A stretch of DNA of 64,000 nucleotides from Zobellia galactanivorans (GTDB taxonomy: Bacteria; Bacteroidota; Bacteroidia; Flavobacteriales; Flavobacteriaceae): the NCBI RefSeq assembly GCF_000973105.1, contig NC_015844.1, positions 1,918,501 through 1,982,500 on the forward strand. The letters run 5' to 3'. The position numbers and the translations under genes were made by a program. The notes below the pieces were generated by a model. It saw only the letters and a list, made by a program, of their open reading frames with translations, did no database searches and was not told the origin of the DNA. Of the stretch, positions 62,410-64,000 are shown piece after piece; within the stretch, counting starts at the first letter, position 1; every line of letters starts with the position of its first letter.

Positions 62410-64000
62410 ATGAAAAAATTTTTCGGCAAAAAACTGCTGGTTTCCACCTTTGCCGTGCTTATTCTGGTAATAGGTAGTGGGTTTGTAAAAAGTGATTTCT
62501 TCGAGATTGCCAAACAAATCGAAATTTTCACTACCCTCTTTAAAGAGCTTAACATGAACTATGTAGACGAGACTAACCCTGCAGAGTTGATGGATACGGC
62601 TATAAAGAACATGTTAGACGACCTCGATCCCTACACCAAATTTCTAAACGAACAAGACGTAGAGACATACCGTATCAACAATGCGGGGGAATACTCGGGA
62701 ATAGGCGCCCTAGTACGCTCGTTCAAAGACCGACTATTGATCATAGAGCCGTATAAGGGCTACCCTGCCGACAAAGCCGGACTCAAGGCCGGTGATGAAA
62801 TTATCAAGATCGGCGCCATTAAGGTTTCCGATTTTGACGATAACGCCAGCGAGCTTCTAAAAGGGGCCAACAATACTTCGGTCGAAGTTACCTTTAAAAG
62901 ACAGGGCGAGACCAAGGTGGCCACCATAACACGTGCCGCCGTTGAAGTAGATGCGGTACCCTTCTATAAGATGGTAGATGACAAAACCGGCTATATCGTT
63001 CTTTCTAAATTCAACGCCAAGGCTTCAAGCGAAACCAAGGCCGCCCTTTTAGACCTCAAGGGTAAAGGTGCCGAAAAAATTATATTGGACCTTAGGGACA
63101 ACCCCGGAGGATTGCTTTCCGAAGCCATCAATGTCACCAATCTCTTCGTTGACAAAGGGGAATTGATCGTGACCACCAAATCAAAGGTCAAAAAATTCAA
63201 TAGGGAATACAAGACGAAGAACAAGCCTGTGGATATGGAAATCCCCTTGGTAGTACTCGTAAACGGAAGTAGTGCCTCGGCGAGTGAAATCGTTTCGGGC
63301 GGACTCCAAGATCTTGACCGTGCCGTGATCATGGGAGCCCGTAGCTTTGGAAAAGGCTTGGTACAGCGCCCCTTGAAACTGACCTATGGCACCCAACTAA
63401 AGGTCACCATTAGCCGCTATTACACCCCTTCGGGAAGATGCATCCAATCGCTTGATTATTGGAACAGGGACAAGGACGGCAACGCCGTTAAAAAAACCGA
63501 TATTCATGATTTTACCACCCGAAACGGACGCAAGGTTCAAGATGGTGGCGGTGTACTGCCCGATATTGAAATAGCCGCTACAAAGGCCAACGAATTGACC
63601 ATGGCCCTCTTGCAAAACAACGTCATCTTCGACTATGCCACTAAATATTTCTACGAGCACCAAGTGAACGATGTAAACACGTTCAAATTTTCCGATAGCG
63701 ACTATCAGGACTTTAAAAACTTCGTCTCGAAAAGCGATTTTTCCTTTGAGACCAAGACCGAAAAAACCCTGAAGACGGCCATGACCAACCGCGAAGAGGT
63801 TATTTTTAACGACGCCATAGAAAACGATTTTAAAAAGCTTTTGCTCGATATTGAAAAAAGCAAGATCACGGCCTTGGAAGACTACCAAAACGAAATAAAG
63901 AACAAGCTGGAAGATGAAATCGTCAAACGCTATTTCTACCGCGAAGGTCTTTACGACTATTACCTTAAGAACGATGAGGCCATCTTGGCCGCTACCGAAC
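62410..64000 (+). CDS. S41-family C-terminal processing peptidase, 3' end outside window
   Basis: The first 530 codons of a periplasmic Ctp/Tsp peptidase; the frame is still open at the window edge. An N-terminal signal or anchor segment (LLVSTFAVLILVIGSGFV) is followed by the tail-specific N-domain and a PDZ domain at about 85-175 (GYPADKAGLKAGDEIIKIG). The S41 core has the nucleophile serine in NGSSASASEIVSGG near 285 and the lysine in SFGKGLVQ near 314. A helical C-terminal part begins near 400. It probably forms an operon with rnpA. Confidence 0.9.
   Translation, partial: MKKFFGKKLLVSTFAVLILVIGSGFVKSDFFEIAKQIEIFTTLFKELNMNYVDETNPAELMDTAIKNMLDDLDPYTKFLNEQDVETYRINNAGEYSGIGALVRSFKDRLLIIEPYKGYPADKAGLKAGDEIIKIGAIKVSDFDDNASELLKGANNTSVEVTFKRQGETKVATITRAAVEVDAVPFYKMVDDKTGYIVLSKFNAKASSETKAALLDLKGKGAEKIILDLRDNPGGLLSEAINVTNLFVDKGELIVTTKSKVKKFNREYKTKNKPVDMEIPLVVLVNGSSASASEIVSGGLQDLDRAVIMGARSFGKGLVQRPLKLTYGTQLKVTISRYYTPSGRCIQSLDYWNRDKDGNAVKKTDIHDFTTRNGRKVQDGGGVLPDIEIAATKANELTMALLQNNVIFDYATKYFYEHQVNDVNTFKFSDSDYQDFKNFVSKSDFSFETKTEKTLKTAMTNREEVIFNDAIENDFKKLLLDIEKSKITALEDYQNEIKNKLEDEIVKRYFYREGLYDYYLKNDEAILAATE

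Overview
The window looks like a chromosome segment of a marine Flavobacteriaceae bacterium of the Zobellia/Maribacter type. The evidence is moderate GC, Bacteroidota-style -7 promoter elements (TAnnTTTG), weak or absent Shine-Dalgarno sequences, an outer-membrane beta-barrel protein with a carboxypeptidase-regulatory plug, and the overall gene repertoire. No insertion sequence, CRISPR array, rRNA or replication origin was seen. One tRNA is present.

Region 1 (1-2766, minus strand) holds the 5' part of a DUF1611 gene, a fold-type II PLP enzyme and a Kelch-repeat lipoprotein. Region 2 (2805-25439) is a complete assimilatory nitrate/nitrite cluster. It contains a nitrate reductase fused to its own FAD/NAD(P)H reductase, a rubredoxin protein built on a degenerate nitrite-reductase fold, NrtABCD nitrate uptake with an outer-membrane porin, a NarK/NasA-type MFS carrier, nirB and nirD, both siroheme synthesis genes, a DUF4202 protein, a CRP/FNR regulator, a NarL-like response regulator and a NarX/PilJ-like sensor kinase. 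A GH13 amylase also lies inside it. A repeated palindrome, TACGTA-N4-TACGTA, sits in front of the transcription units of this cluster and nowhere else I noticed, so it is probably the CRP/FNR regulator's operator.

Region 3 (25461-33154) is a patchwork: a membrane protein, an LLM flavin oxidoreductase, a LacI regulator, a SUFU-domain protein, several unknowns, two gene remnants (EF-hand and unknown), and an ArsR/ArsP-like metalloid unit with two matching operators. Region 4 (33217-41797) is a type I restriction-modification system in the order hsdM, AlbA_2/ATPase regulator, hsdS, hsdR. It is followed by a 43-residue membrane peptide and an orphan ParD-like antitoxin.

Region 5 (41963-64000) is mostly core genome: a CAU tRNA, methylmalonyl-CoA epimerase, rbfA, a LolC/E-like permease, dusB, lepA, rnpA, two antiporters carrying TrkA-N domains, and secreted peptidases. 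Within it lies a tightly packed three-gene operon of an Lgt-like membrane enzyme lacking the usual catalytic histidine, a radical SAM enzyme of the MJ0619/tetraether-synthase type and a small membrane protein. This operon is the best candidate here for an undescribed lipid-modifying system.
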